Below, piece after piece: positions 15,837 through 27,255 of a DNA stretch of 49,890 nt (positions are counted from its first letter, which is position 1; each line of letters begins with the position of its first letter). Position numbers and translations under genes: made by a program. This DNA is from Eudoraea sp. (GTDB lineage Bacteria > Bacteroidota > Bacteroidia > Flavobacteriales > Flavobacteriaceae). Below the pieces are notes generated by a model. It did no database searches, was not told the origin of the DNA, and saw nothing but the letters and a program-made list of their open reading frames with translations. The DNA is taken from positions 1-49,890 of the forward strand of contig JAHEHU010000011.1 in assembly GCA_024639765.1 (NCBI GenBank), read 5' to 3'.

Positions 15837-17777
15837 TTAAAACGACTTTAAGGTACTATTTATTTCTTTTTCAACCAAGTTGGCAAAATCTCCTAAGGTA
15901 ACTGTACCAATGTCTTCACCTCCATGGCGGCGAACGGAAAGGGTTTCTTTTGCTTCTTCATTTTCTCCAACGATCAGCATAAATGGAATTTTGTTCATTT
16001 CTGCTTCCCGTATTTTCTTCCCTACCGTCTCATTTCTACTGTCAACGAGCGCGCGAATTTCGTGATTTTCTAGGGATTTTAAAACTTTTTCCGCATATAT
16101 TTCATGTTTCTCGCTGACTGGCAGTACGATAGCCTGGTCTGGTATAAGCCATAACGGAAAGTTACCACCGGTATGTTCAAGCAATAATGCCACAAAACGT
16201 TCCATACTTCCAAAAGGGGCACGGTGAATCATGACCGGCCTGTGAAGCTCATTATCACTGCCTTTGTAAGTAAGATCGAATCGTTCTGGTAAGTTATAGT
16301 CTACCTGTATGGTACCAAGTTGCCAATTCCTTCCCAGGGCATCTTTCACCATGAAATCTAGTTTAGGTCCATAAAAGGCAGCTTCACCCGGAACAATATC
16401 ATATTTCAGTCCTTTCTCTTCGGCAGCATTTATGATGGCCTGTTCTGCCTTGTTCCAATTATCAACAGAACCTATGTATTTCTCCGGTTTTTCAGGGTCT
16501 CTGACAGAGACCTGTGCCGTAAAATGGTCAAAACCCAGAGAGCCCAGGACATACAAAGAGAGGTCTATGACATTCTTGAATTCCTGGTCTAATTGGTCCT
16601 GAGTGCAAAAAATATGTGCATCGTCTTGTGTAAAACCTCTAACCCTGGTGAGTCCATGAAGTTCTCCGCTTTGTTCATAGCGATAGACCGTCCCAAATTC
16701 TGCATAACGCTTGGGCAATTCCCTGTAGCTAAATGGTTTTGCATTATAGATCTCACAGTGGTGAGGACAATTCATGGGTTTTAACAAGAACTCCTCATCT
16801 TCCTTGGGAGTGTGTATAGGTTGAAAGCTGTCTTCCCCGTATTTCGCATAATGCCCGGACGTAACATATAATTCCTTTTGCCCTATATGAGGTGATATAA
16901 CCATTTCATATCCTGCCTTTTTCTGAGCTTTTTTCAGGAATTGCTCAAGCCGTTCTCTTAAAGCTGCTCCTTTAGGTAGCCATAATGGAAGGCCCAGACC
17001 TACTTTTTGAGAAAAGGTAAAAAGTTCTAATTCGCGCCCCAATTTTCTATGATCTCTCTTTTTAGCCTCCTCAAGGAGTTCTAAATATTCCGTGAGATCT
17101 TTCTGTTTAGGAAAGGAAATTCCGTACACACGGGTTAGTTGGGGGTTTTTTTCATCACCGCGCCAGTAGGCACCTGCTACACTAAGCAGTTTGAAGGCTT
17201 TTATAAATCCGGTATTGGGAATATGGCCGCCGCGACATAGGTCCGTAAAACTATCGTGATCGCAAAAAGTTATGGTACCGTCTTCCAAATTTGAGATCAA
17301 CTCAACTTTGTACTGATTCTTTTGTTTTTGATAAAAATCAAGAGCCTCCTTTTTAGAAACTTCCCGCATCATGTAAGGATGCTTTCCTCTTGCTATTTCA
17401 ATGGCACGTTTTTCAATGGCCGGAAAATCTTTTTCTGAAATACTGTGCGCACCAAAGTCAATATCGTAATAAAATCCGTTCTCAATGGCAGGCCCAATAG
17501 TTAGTTTTACACCGGGATACAATTCTTCAATAGCCTGAGCCAGAATATGAGAGGACGAGTGCCAGAAGGCTTTTTTACCAAGATCGTCATTCCACGTATA
17601 CAAGGTAAGGCTCCCATCTTGTTGTAATGGGGTAACGGTCTCAACAATAGAATCATTGAATTTAGCCGAAATAACATTTCTCGCAAGACCTTCGCTTATG
17701 TCTCTGGCAACATCCATAGGAGTGCTGCCCTCATTAAAGGTCTTAACGGAACCATCCGGAAGCGTAATATTGATCAT
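15837..17777 (-). CDS. thrS: Threonine--tRNA ligase
   Basis: 646 residues with the complete bacterial architecture: an N-terminal TGS domain ([17 protein letters not shown]), the editing domain with the HxxxH zinc-like motif in [10 protein letters not shown] and CRGGHIPN, the class II catalytic core ([10 protein letters not shown], with Cys for zinc, [31 protein letters not shown]-like motif 3 region) and the C-terminal anticodon-binding domain. It charges tRNA-Thr in the cytoplasm. It is the promoter-proximal gene of the thrS-infC-rpmI-rplT operon. Confidence 0.98.
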   Translation of the reverse strand: MINITLPDGSVKTFNEGSTPMDVARDISEGLARNVISAKFNDSIVETVTPLQQDGSLTLYTWNDDLGKKAFWHSSSHILAQAIEELYPGVKLTIGPAIENGFYYDIDFGAHSISEKDFPAIEKRAIEIARGKHPYMMREVSKKEALDFYQKQKNQYKVELISNLEDGTITFCDHDSFTDLCRGGHIPNTGFIKAFKLLSVAGAYWRGDEKNPQLTRVYGISFPKQKDLTEYLELLEEAKKRDHRKLGRELELFTFSQKVGLGLPLWLPKGAALRERLEQFLKKAQKKAGYEMVISPHIGQKELYVTSGHYAKYGEDSFQPIHTPKEDEEFLLKPMNCPHHCEIYNAKPFSYRELPKRYAEFGTVYRYEQSGELHGLTRVRGFTQDDAHIFCTQDQLDQEFKNVIDLSLYVLGSLGFDHFTAQVSVRDPEKPEKYIGSVDNWNKAEQAIINAAEEKGLKYDIVPGEAAFYGPKLDFMVKDALGRNWQLGTIQVDYNLPERFDLTYKGSDNELHRPVMIHRAPFGSMERFVALLLEHTGGNFPLWLIPDQAIVLPVSEKHEIYAEKVLKSLENHEIRALVDSRNETVGKKIREAEMNKIPFMLIVGENEEAKETLSVRRHGGEDIGTVTLGDFANLVEKEINSTLKSF

Positions 17778-17804
17778 AGTAAGTGCCTTTTCACTCTAGA
17801 TTCG

Positions 17805-17835
17805 CAAAGATAGTGTGTTGGATGTAAGCGGACAA
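17805..17835 (-). promoter_or_regulatory. Promoter of the thrS-infC-rpmI-rplT operon
   Basis: On the minus strand TTG (17835-17833), a 20-nt spacer and TATCTTTG (17812-17805) match the Bacteroidota consensus. The box ends 27 nt before the thrS ATG. Confidence 0.75.
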
Positions 17836-17849
17836 TAGCAGCCCCCCAC

Positions 17850-18089
17850 TTAATTCTTTACCTTGGATTTCTTGCCAAATAAAGCGTCGATTATCGTTTT
17901 TATGCTGTAAAAGCCCATCACAATAGCTGCTATTGCCAGAATGCCTCCAATAATCAGTACCGGGATGTACCATGGATGCTCCTGATTTTTAAAGGCCTGA
18001 TAAAGGACAACAGGAGCTGTAAAAAGCAAGGCCGTTGTATAGGCCAGATACTTTACCCCCTTTAGTAACAATTCTTTGTTGGTTCGCAA
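17850..18089 (-). CDS. Small two-helix membrane protein (DUF6095-like)
   Basis: 79 residues with two transmembrane helices, YLAYTTALLFTAPVVLYQAF (about 14-33) and WYIPVLIIGGILAIAAIVMG (about 40-59), and a basic C-terminal tail (GKKSKVKN). I recognise it as the DUF6095 family seen in Flavobacteriia; function unknown. The only possible start is TTG 18089, because an in-frame stop lies seven codons upstream and the next methionine is in the second helix. A -7 box is 19 nt before it. Confidence 0.8.
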   Translation of the reverse strand: MRTNKELLLKGVKYLAYTTALLFTAPVVLYQAFKNQEHPWYIPVLIIGGILAIAAIVMGFYSIKTIIDALFGKKSKVKN

Positions 18090-18108
18090 GTCAGTTTTCT
18101 TATAAGTT

Positions 18109-18116
18109 CAAAAATA
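18109..18116 (-). promoter_or_regulatory. -7 promoter box for the DUF6095-like gene
   Basis: On the minus strand TATTTTTG matches TAnnTTTG. It lies 19 nt from the TTG start. No good -33 element is seen. Confidence 0.5.
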
Positions 18117-18203
18117 CGAATTAACAAGATGGGCATCTATACTCGGAGAATTATAAATACCACCTGTTCTTCATCTGCCTTCACTTTTGTACCTTACCAT
18201 GGT

Positions 18204-19331
18204 ATGAAAATAGTTCTGATACCCGATAAATTTAAAGGTTCGCTCAGTGCTGCTGAGGTAATTGAGGCACTTACAAAAGGAATTAAAAGAGCACAACCTA
18301 CCGCAAATATTTCATCTGTGATCACATCAGATGGAGGTGATGGATTTCTGGACGCTGTTCAACATACTATTGCTGTTGAAAGAATATTTTGTGAGACTGT
18401 TGATCCTTTGGGTAGACCTATAACTGCGCCCTATCTGTATCATCCAGAAAAGAGAACAGCCTATGTAGAATTGGCACAATGCAGTGGCATGGTTTTGCTT
18501 TCCAAAGAGGAGCGTAACCCCATGAAAACTTCAACGCTGGGTACCGGGCTACAGATAAAACACGCCATAGAACATGACGCAGCGTCTATCTATGTTGGTC
18601 TTGGGGGCAGTGCCACTAACGACGGAGGTATTGGGATAGCCCATGGCCTGGGCTTTCGTTTTTTAGATTCAGATGGGGCAATTCTTCCACCTAGAGGAGA
18701 TAGCTTGTCCAAAATTAACACTATAGAAACTAATGAGGTATTATTTGATCTGAAAAAGATATCTATACATGCGGTAAATGATGTTACTAATCCTTTAACC
18801 GGTCCAAACGGGGCTGCTTATGTTTATGCCCGGCAAAAGGGTGCCGGAGAGGACCAAATAAAAGCACTAGATGCCGGGTTGTGTCAATTGAATAAGATAG
18901 TAGAAAGCACATGGCATAAGTCTTCTTCCCTGCTTCCCGGAGCCGGCGCAGCCGGTGGAACAGCGTATGGTCTTAAGTCCTTTTTAGGAGCTTCTTTTAT
19001 AAAAGGCATCGATTTTATGTTTACGCTAGCTGATGTAGATGTAATTTTTAAAGAAAACGATGTTGATCTCATAATTACGGGTGAAGGAGCCATTGACGAA
19101 CAAACACTACATGGCAAATTGATCCATGGGGTGCTGGAATTGGCAAAACGACATAATACACCGGTCATAGCCGTATGTGGCTATTTGGAGTTAGATGAAA
19201 AAACGGCCCGGGAAAATGGATTAAAGACCATTCTTGAGATAAGGGATAGAAAAAGGTCCGTTGATTACAGTATGAAACACGCTGCCCGTTTAGTGGAAGA
19301 TCACATGTATGACTACCTGCGAAAACAGTAG
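18204..19331 (+). CDS. Glycerate kinase (GlxK/PF02595 family)
   Basis: 375 residues. The start motif MKIVLIPDKFKGSLSA, the glycine-rich GLGGSATNDGGIG and the C-terminal ITGEGAIDEQTLHGK are diagnostic of this glycerate kinase family, which phosphorylates D-glycerate, giving 2-phosphoglycerate in most characterised members. I chose ATG 18204 because it starts exactly at the conserved motif; a longer frame to 18129 has no similarity. It stands alone between divergent DUF6095-like and convergent DUF4249 genes, with no glyoxylate genes nearby. Confidence 0.93.
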   Translation: MKIVLIPDKFKGSLSAAEVIEALTKGIKRAQPTANISSVITSDGGDGFLDAVQHTIAVERIFCETVDPLGRPITAPYLYHPEKRTAYVELAQCSGMVLLSKEERNPMKTSTLGTGLQIKHAIEHDAASIYVGLGGSATNDGGIGIAHGLGFRFLDSDGAILPPRGDSLSKINTIETNEVLFDLKKISIHAVNDVTNPLTGPNGAAYVYARQKGAGEDQIKALDAGLCQLNKIVESTWHKSSSLLPGAGAAGGTAYGLKSFLGASFIKGIDFMFTLADVDVIFKENDVDLIITGEGAIDEQTLHGKLIHGVLELAKRHNTPVIAVCGYLELDEKTARENGLKTILEIRDRKRSVDYSMKHAARLVEDHMYDYLRKQ

Positions 19332-19355
19332 GTCATTTGCATCAAGGGAATTTCA

Positions 19356-20249
19356 CTATTCTATAGTGACCTGTCCTTTTTCTTCCTGAACAATGGCGAA
19401 GTAACCAAGAGGAAATAATTCAGGCTGATCTACATTATCCATCACATCAATATTGTCCAGATCCGTTACATCAAAAACATTACCGCGAACAGTAGCCGCA
19501 GGTGTTTGAAACGGGCCCTGGGAATCACCACTCTGCACTATCAACTGGTTCATATAGTCATAGAAGGGCTTATCTACGCCAAGAATACTTATTTCCAGGA
19601 TAGTCCCGGACTCGAAAGACTGATCATAGAAAAATGAGAATTCAAATTCCTGCCCCTGATAAAATTCATCTTCTGTGACCAGATATTCCCCAAAGTCGAA
19701 GTCGAAAAGATAGAAATTATCTTCAACCGGCGCATCCGTGAAATTCACGATAACTTCGGTTTCATTGTCACCAAATAAGGTACTTGACCCCTGTTGGATT
19801 GTATTGATGGGAACAACTGGGACATATTTTGTCTGCGCAAGGTAAAGTCTGCCCTCATGTCTTATATAAAGTGTAAATATGAGATTCCGTTGTAGGACGG
19901 AAGTGGGAATTCGCTGATCGGAGGTAAAGTTAGGGTCGGGAACATAGATGCCAGATCCTGGGGAGGTTTCTGCAAGGCTGGAAGAGCCTTGTGAAACCAC
20001 AACATTGTCCTCAATCTCCTCATAAGTGATTACCACACTCTCTGCAGAAGTAGGGACATTATCATCAAAAAAATTACTGGACAAGGACAATTTGATCTCC
20101 ACAGGAACGTACTGTTCAACAATATCTACCCTTATTAGTCCATCAACAACAAGCCGTGTTTCCTGATCTGGGATGTCCACGTCAATAACATCTTCACATC
20201 CTATGCAGCAAGTACTCAGTATCAGAAAAAGTAGTGCATAACGTTTCAT
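19356..20249 (-). CDS. DUF4249 family lipoprotein
   Basis: About 297 residues. A lipoprotein signal leads to Cys18 (IGC) followed by EDVIDVDIPD, and the family block QETRLVVDGLIR. DUF4249 proteins are repeatedly encoded next to TonB-dependent receptors in Bacteroidota and are thought to be surface-exposed partners of them, comparable to but distinct from SusD. Here it follows the receptor gene by 8 nt. ATG 20249 was chosen since the signal peptide starts there; ATG 20261 overlaps the receptor stop. Substrate unknown. Confidence 0.88.
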   Translation of the reverse strand: MKRYALLFLILSTCCIGCEDVIDVDIPDQETRLVVDGLIRVDIVEQYVPVEIKLSLSSNFFDDNVPTSAESVVITYEEIEDNVVVSQGSSSLAETSPGSGIYVPDPNFTSDQRIPTSVLQRNLIFTLYIRHEGRLYLAQTKYVPVVPINTIQQGSSTLFGDNETEVIVNFTDAPVEDNFYLFDFDFGEYLVTEDEFYQGQEFEFSFFYDQSFESGTILEISILGVDKPFYDYMNQLIVQSGDSQGPFQTPAATVRGNVFDVTDLDNIDVMDNVDQPELFPLGYFAIVQEEKGQVTIE

Positions 20250-20257
20250 AAGGCAGC

Positions 20258-22660
20258 TCAAAATTTAAAGTTATAGGTTACGGCAGGCACAATGCCAAAA
20301 ATGGAGGTACGGATAGCCTCATTAACGCCTGTATCCTGATTTCGTCTAAAGTTGATAGAAGCAGCATTCATTCGGCTGTATACATTATAGATACTAAAGA
20401 CCCATTCCGTCTGAAATTTTCTGTTAAGATTTTTTGAAGGGGTTAAGGTTGCTGAGAGATCGAGCCGGTGATAATCCGGAAGTCGTTGCTTATTTCGAAG
20501 TCCGTAAAAAGGAACTGTAAGTTCTTGAAATTGGAACTGTCCCACCGGATAGTTGGTTGGTTGTCCTGTTTGATAGACAAAGTTGGTGTTAAATCGCCAT
20601 TTTTTATTCAGTTCATAACTACCATACAGGGAAATATCATGGGTCTTATCATAAGGTGTGCTGTACCACTCGCCAAAATTGATCCCGGTTTCCTGGTTAG
20701 ATCTGCCATTATCCACAGAGGAAACTCTTCCAGGGGTTCGTTGTTCTGAACGAGAAAGTGTATAGGCAAGCCAGCCATTAAACCGGCCTTCATTTTTTCT
20801 CAACAAAACCTCCCAGCCGTAGGCCCTTGCCTCTCCATTCAGTATCACCTGTTCAATAGCATTATTGGCAATGAGATTAGCACCATCAATATAGTCGATC
20901 CTATTTTGAATATCCTTGTAGAAAATTTCAGTCTCCAGACTGTAGTCCCCATCTTTCAGTGACCTAAAATACCCCACGGCATATTGATCTAAAAGTTGTG
21001 GTTTAATAAAGGGGCCGCTTGGGGTCCAGACATCTAATGGGGTAGGGGAGTTTGTGTTGGATAATAAATGCAGGTATTGGGCTATTCTGGTGTAACTGGC
21101 TTTTATGGACTGATCTTCATTTAAGGTGTAAGCCAGGGACAGCCTGGGCTCAAGATTCGTGAAAGTAGCCAGTTGTTCGCTGCGTGCCGGGGTAATAGTA
21201 CCCGTAGGTGTAGCTTCCTTATAGACCAATAGAAAAGGGTCAAAGATCACCGGCGTATCATTCTCATAAACATTCAATTCATCCTGTCCTAAACGGATAA
21301 AGTGACTAAGCCGCAGACCGTATTGCAAGCTAAGTGATGCTGAGAGGGAATGTTCCACATCCACATAGGCTGCGAATTCATTCGCGTATTTTTTGATAAG
21401 TTGCTCTTCCAATATACCAGATTCCGGACCATTGGGAACGATCTTCCCGGGATTAAAGCTATAGTAAATGTTATTGATCCCATAATTCACCTGAAAACGA
21501 TCACTCAGGTAATTTTTCAGGTCGTATTTAAGATTAAAGTTCTGTATCCCGGAATTCCATTTAAAGCCTACAAAATCTAATTCGAGACCGTAATAATAGT
21601 CTGAGTATATCAGGGAAAGATTGCTGAATAATTTGTCTGAGAAAAGATGATTCCAACGTACATTCAGTACGCTGTTGCCATAAATATTCTCAAAGCTACT
21701 GGAGATCCCAAAAACATCGCGTCCGAAATACCCGGAAAGGAAAAGGCTGTTATTAGCGTCTACCTTATAATTTAGCTTTGTATTCAGATCGTAGAAGTAG
21801 GCCGTATTTTCTACATCGAATAAGGGAAGAAATAAATGCGCGTAGGACGCCCTTCCTCCAATCAAAAAAGCGGCTTTATCCTTTATTATTGGTCCTTCCG
21901 CCAACAATCTGCTGGCTACCGCTCCAATACCACCATTCATTTTAAACTCTTTACTATTCCCTTCTTTCTGAAAGATCTCGAGCACGGAAGAAACCCTGCC
22001 ACCATAACGAGAAGGGATACCTCCTTTGAATAGTTTTACATCCTTGATAGCGTCAGGATTAAAAACGGAGAAGAATCCAAATAGGTGAGAACTGTTAAAT
22101 ATAGTAGCCTCATCTAACAAAATAAGGTTCTGGTCTGCCGCTCCACCTCTAACATTGAACCCGGATGCCCCCTCTCCGGCATTACTTACCCCGGGTAAAA
22201 GGACGAGCGCCTTTATAATATCTGCCTCTCCAAGGACCACAGGAATACTTTTGATGGTCTGTACAGATAAGTTATTGACACTCATTTGGGGTTTACTGAT
22301 ATTCAGTTTTTCCACATTTTTGGTGAGGACAACTTCCTCAAGCACTTCGGCTTTTTCAGTTAGCTGAAAGTTCATCTTTTGATCCCGATCTAAAGTGATG
22401 GTTCTAATAAGATCCTGGTACCCTAAATAACTTATCTGTAATTCATAGGTGCCTTTGGGCAAGGTGAGTGAAAAAAATCCGTACTCATTGGTGGTTACTC
22501 CTGTTTTTAGCGAAGGAATGGCAATGGTGACCCCTATGAGGGTCTCATTACTTGAAGCTTCACTTATGACCCCATTTAATGTGAATTTTTCCTGTGCAAT
22601 AATGAAAAAGGGGAGAAGAAAAAGTAATAGTGTGTAAAGGGGCCTTAAAGCGAGCCTCAT
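20258..22660 (-). CDS. TonB-dependent receptor with N-terminal carboxypeptidase-regulatory-like domain
   Basis: 800 residues. A signal peptide (to IIAQ, about 22) is followed by a CarboxypepD_reg-like domain (FTLNGVISEASSNETLIGVTI, about 26-105), a plug domain with FNVRGGAADQNLILLDEATIFN, and a beta-barrel rich in aromatic alternating strands that ends in the C-terminal phenylalanine (YNFKF). It would import an unknown ligand across the outer membrane using TonB-ExbBD energy. It forms a pair with the downstream DUF4249 lipoprotein. ATG 22660 fits the signal peptide; the open frame extends 14 codons upstream. Confidence 0.93.
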   Translation of the reverse strand: MRLALRPLYTLLLFLLPFFIIAQEKFTLNGVISEASSNETLIGVTIAIPSLKTGVTTNEYGFFSLTLPKGTYELQISYLGYQDLIRTITLDRDQKMNFQLTEKAEVLEEVVLTKNVEKLNISKPQMSVNNLSVQTIKSIPVVLGEADIIKALVLLPGVSNAGEGASGFNVRGGAADQNLILLDEATIFNSSHLFGFFSVFNPDAIKDVKLFKGGIPSRYGGRVSSVLEIFQKEGNSKEFKMNGGIGAVASRLLAEGPIIKDKAAFLIGGRASYAHLFLPLFDVENTAYFYDLNTKLNYKVDANNSLFLSGYFGRDVFGISSSFENIYGNSVLNVRWNHLFSDKLFSNLSLIYSDYYYGLELDFVGFKWNSGIQNFNLKYDLKNYLSDRFQVNYGINNIYYSFNPGKIVPNGPESGILEEQLIKKYANEFAAYVDVEHSLSASLSLQYGLRLSHFIRLGQDELNVYENDTPVIFDPFLLVYKEATPTGTITPARSEQLATFTNLEPRLSLAYTLNEDQSIKASYTRIAQYLHLLSNTNSPTPLDVWTPSGPFIKPQLLDQYAVGYFRSLKDGDYSLETEIFYKDIQNRIDYIDGANLIANNAIEQVILNGEARAYGWEVLLRKNEGRFNGWLAYTLSRSEQRTPGRVSSVDNGRSNQETGINFGEWYSTPYDKTHDISLYGSYELNKKWRFNTNFVYQTGQPTNYPVGQFQFQELTVPFYGLRNKQRLPDYHRLDLSATLTPSKNLNRKFQTEWVFSIYNVYSRMNAASINFRRNQDTGVNEAIRTSIFGIVPAVTYNFKF

Positions 22661-22752
22661 AGCATTTTTTTCTAAAAATAATAAACAAATAAGGATGACC
22701 ACTTTCTTACTTAAAAAAGAATCACTTTCCCTTATATCTTGATGTATAAAGC

Positions 22753-25047
<2,295 letters not shown>

Positions 25048-25104
25048 TCAGATCGTCTGGCAGAACACCAATAAATAAATATCTTTTAATCAGGGCTTTT
25101 GGGA

Positions 25105-25153
25105 GTAAAAAACAAAAGCCATATCAGTGTAACGGGTACATTGACATGGCTTT
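25105..25153 (-). terminator. Rho-independent terminator in the intergenic region
   Basis: On the minus strand AAAGCCAT and ATGGCTTT form an 8-bp stem (outer arms 25146-25153 and 25115-25122), extended by 3+3 further pairs, followed by TTTTGTTTTTT. It is 480 nt past the stop of the 25637-26920 gene, which suggests that a separate RNA ends here. Confidence 0.75.
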
Positions 25154-25290
25154 CTAGAAACAATTTACAATATCCCAGTACCGAAGTGCTGGAACTGCAG
25201 CCCGAAGGTTACAATTGCAAACTTATTTCAACGTTTGAAACGTTCGCTGTCCTCAGTAATTAAACCAAGATTCAATTCGTGTTTCTCTTT
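25105..25290 (-). ncRNA. Candidate structured non-coding RNA upstream of icd
   Basis: No convincing ORF covers 25006-25636. On the minus strand 25290-25105 I can draw four helices. The first is a 7-bp closing stem AGAAACA/TGTTTCT (25286-25280 with 25162-25156). The second is GCGAAC/GTTTGC (25247-25242 with 25222-25217), which encloses TTTCAA/TTGAAA. The third is CCAG-C-AC, loop TTCG, GT-A-CTGG (25192-25175). The last is the terminator hairpin 25153-25115 with its U run. The 5' end is not defined; TATAATTG at 25351-25344 is a weak -7 candidate. A 6S-like RNA or another flavobacterial ncRNA class is possible but unproven. The rest of the gap (25291-25589) shows nothing I recognise. Confidence 0.4.
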
Positions 25291-25589
25291 GTTGTTTTTA
25301 TATAATTTTCCTAACACCTCGCCCTAAGGTTTGGTATGTAGGCCAATTATACAAGTAACAGGTCCTGAAAACCGAAGCTTTCTTTTCCTGCTTATGTTTT
25401 TTCTGTCCTAGACACCTAAGTGCCTATTCATGAAAATGCCCATAACAACAAAATAAAGAACGTCAACTCTATCTGATCTTTCAGAGTAACTCGTTAGAGC
25501 GTTTCTTCCAAATCATAGACTAATATAGAATAAAGAATGGAAATTCCAAACCTTATAAGCAATTAGAAATCAACATCTTATGAACTTGA

Positions 25590-25611
25590 GTTATAAACAT
25601 TTGTTTATAAC
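25590..25611. repeat. Perfect 22-bp inverted repeat (10-bp arms)
   Basis: GTTATAAACA (25590-25599), two T residues, and TGTTTATAAC (25602-25611) form a perfect palindrome, 25 nt past the stop codon at 25637. There is no T run after it on either strand, so it is a poor terminator; it could be an operator or a 3'-end stabilising hairpin. Confidence 0.7.
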
Positions 25612-25636
25612 TTCTAAAGGTATTTTACTAGTGGAA

Positions 25637-26920
25637 TTAGTCCGATCTTTTAAGTTGTCGCTGAATCTTTTTAATAGCAGATTCGATCGATTTTTCGGGT
25701 TCTATGATATTAAATTCCCCCCAAAAATCTGGGTCCGAAAATCCGGCAGCTTCATCACTGAGAATCATGGTAGATTTAAGTCGGTCTCTATATCTGGGTT
25801 CATTTAATTCCTGATTCTTCTCCCAATCTGTGATAGCCATTTCACAGGTCATGCTGTACACTGAGTTGAACAATTTTTTATCCCAATCTATTTTAAATTC
25901 GAGTATGGCGTTACTATACCCATAGTACCAGCGGCCATCCTTTTCGCGATAATCAACCCTATACGCTACCTCTGTTGGATATACTTTTGCATTCCTGGGT
26001 TTTTTTCTGACGAACAGTCTACTTGCCATTTCCCGATTCGTGATGTTTAGAGCATAAATGGCACTTGTTAGAATTTTTCTCTCCACATCTATAAACAATT
26101 TGCCTTCATATAAGGGTTCAGGAATATTATTTCGTTGCCTGAAATTGATCACGTAGATCAATCGGTCATTAATACGGGTAGACCTGTCAAAACTAAAATT
26201 ATAATTATCAATAGATTCTTCAGAGAAAATATATTCGGGGTATTTCATTACATCCACAAAGAGTGCATTAAAAGGCCCTCCTTGTAACTTAAGGACCAAT
26301 GTGTCTAGCTTGCTGTAATCTGTACTTTTACGCGACTTATACATTTGTACTGCATCGCGCCTTGATGAGGTATAGGGTGTCTTAAAAATTGTTACGACAG
26401 CTTCTGAAAGCGAAACATTTTTTCGCCGTTTTTTTATGGTTTCTCTGTAAAATGCAGTCATAACTGCAGGATCTATCAGGTAATTTTCTCCTTTCTTTCT
26501 CATGGTCTCCTTGACCAGGATAACTGCTTCTCTGGGAACACTGATACTCACCTCTGGCAATTCGGTTACCAGTACATCCATCGCAATTTTGTTATTCTCT
26601 TCTTTTAGAGAAGCCAGTGATACGGTTTTTGTTCCATATCCTAAAAAAGTGATGACCATTGATTCACTTTGGATATTGGCCGGCACCTTTAACAGAAAGT
26701 TGCCTTCCGTGTTAGTCACAGTACTGATGTTAGTACCTTCAATGGTTAAGGTTGCAAAAATCAAGGGTTTATTCGTTTCACTGTCTACTACCATCCCTTT
26801 ATAGGACGTGAATTCAACGGTCTTTATTTCTTGATCCTGAAAGGCGAAAGAAGCCTTAGCTTGCTCTGTTGTTAGGCAAAACAGCAAGGCACCTAACAGG
26901 AGTAAATTTATATTTTTCAT
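25637..26920 (-). CDS. Exported carboxypeptidase-like regulatory domain protein
   Basis: About 427 residues. A signal peptide (MKNINLLLLGALLFCLTTEQAKAS) is followed by a CarboxypepD_reg-like beta-sandwich (about 38-125: YKGMVVDSETNKPLIFATLTIEG ... ITFLGYGTKTVSL). The remaining 300 residues are a conserved beta-rich region with NFRQRNNIPEPLYEGKLFIDVE and a basic end (KKIQRQLKRSD). Such proteins are common at the Bacteroidota cell surface; function unknown. I chose ATG 26920 because it begins the signal peptide; 36 extra codons upstream are basic and unconserved. A -7-like TATCTTTA is at 26992-26985. Confidence 0.82.
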   Translation of the reverse strand: MKNINLLLLGALLFCLTTEQAKASFAFQDQEIKTVEFTSYKGMVVDSETNKPLIFATLTIEGTNISTVTNTEGNFLLKVPANIQSESMVITFLGYGTKTVSLASLKEENNKIAMDVLVTELPEVSISVPREAVILVKETMRKKGENYLIDPAVMTAFYRETIKKRRKNVSLSEAVVTIFKTPYTSSRRDAVQMYKSRKSTDYSKLDTLVLKLQGGPFNALFVDVMKYPEYIFSEESIDNYNFSFDRSTRINDRLIYVINFRQRNNIPEPLYEGKLFIDVERKILTSAIYALNITNREMASRLFVRKKPRNAKVYPTEVAYRVDYREKDGRWYYGYSNAILEFKIDWDKKLFNSVYSMTCEMAITDWEKNQELNEPRYRDRLKSTMILSDEAAGFSDPDFWGEFNIIEPEKSIESAIKKIQRQLKRSD

Positions 26921-27255
26921 AGCGTGTAATTTATATTTTCTTACCTCCTTCAATCTCTGCAAAAGAGCTGTTGATTTAGCCCTATAAAGATACGAAAAGG
27001 AGGTGTTATTTGTGAAGGTTACGCACATACCTTTATGTTAAATAAACCTAAAAAGTAAGATCTCTTGCTCTTTTTTTATCGGTGAACCATCAAAAAATCC
27101 GGACCAGTTGTCTGCCTAGGTGATCTTGTTCATCCGAAGAAAAACGCACTTGGTCTAACTTTTTTTCAATGACCGAAAAATAAGGTGCTTTCAGCGACTT
27201 ATGAGATTTAAAGGACACCTTGGGTAGTTATTTTAATATATAAAACGACCTGATC
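26921..27255. other. Intergenic region between divergent genes
   Basis: 335 nt upstream of both the leftward regulatory-domain protein and the rightward small secreted protein. A near-consensus -7 box TATCTTTA lies at 26985-26992 (minus strand). No exact TAnnTTTG, hairpin with a T run, or supported ORF is visible. The rightward gene has only an AT-rich stretch (27229-27243) before it. Confidence 0.5.

Noticed and set aside
19353-19367. Hairpin CACTAT-TCT-ATAGTG between glycerate kinase and DUF4249 genes as a terminator
   Set aside because: It is a 6-bp AT-rich stem with no T run, and it overlaps the DUF4249 stop codon region.
25230-25244. 15-bp palindrome AACGTTT-G-AAACGTT as a LacI-type operator
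   Set aside because: The same bases form the hairpin of the candidate RNA at 25217-25247, and there is no LacI-family regulator or promoter at the right distance.
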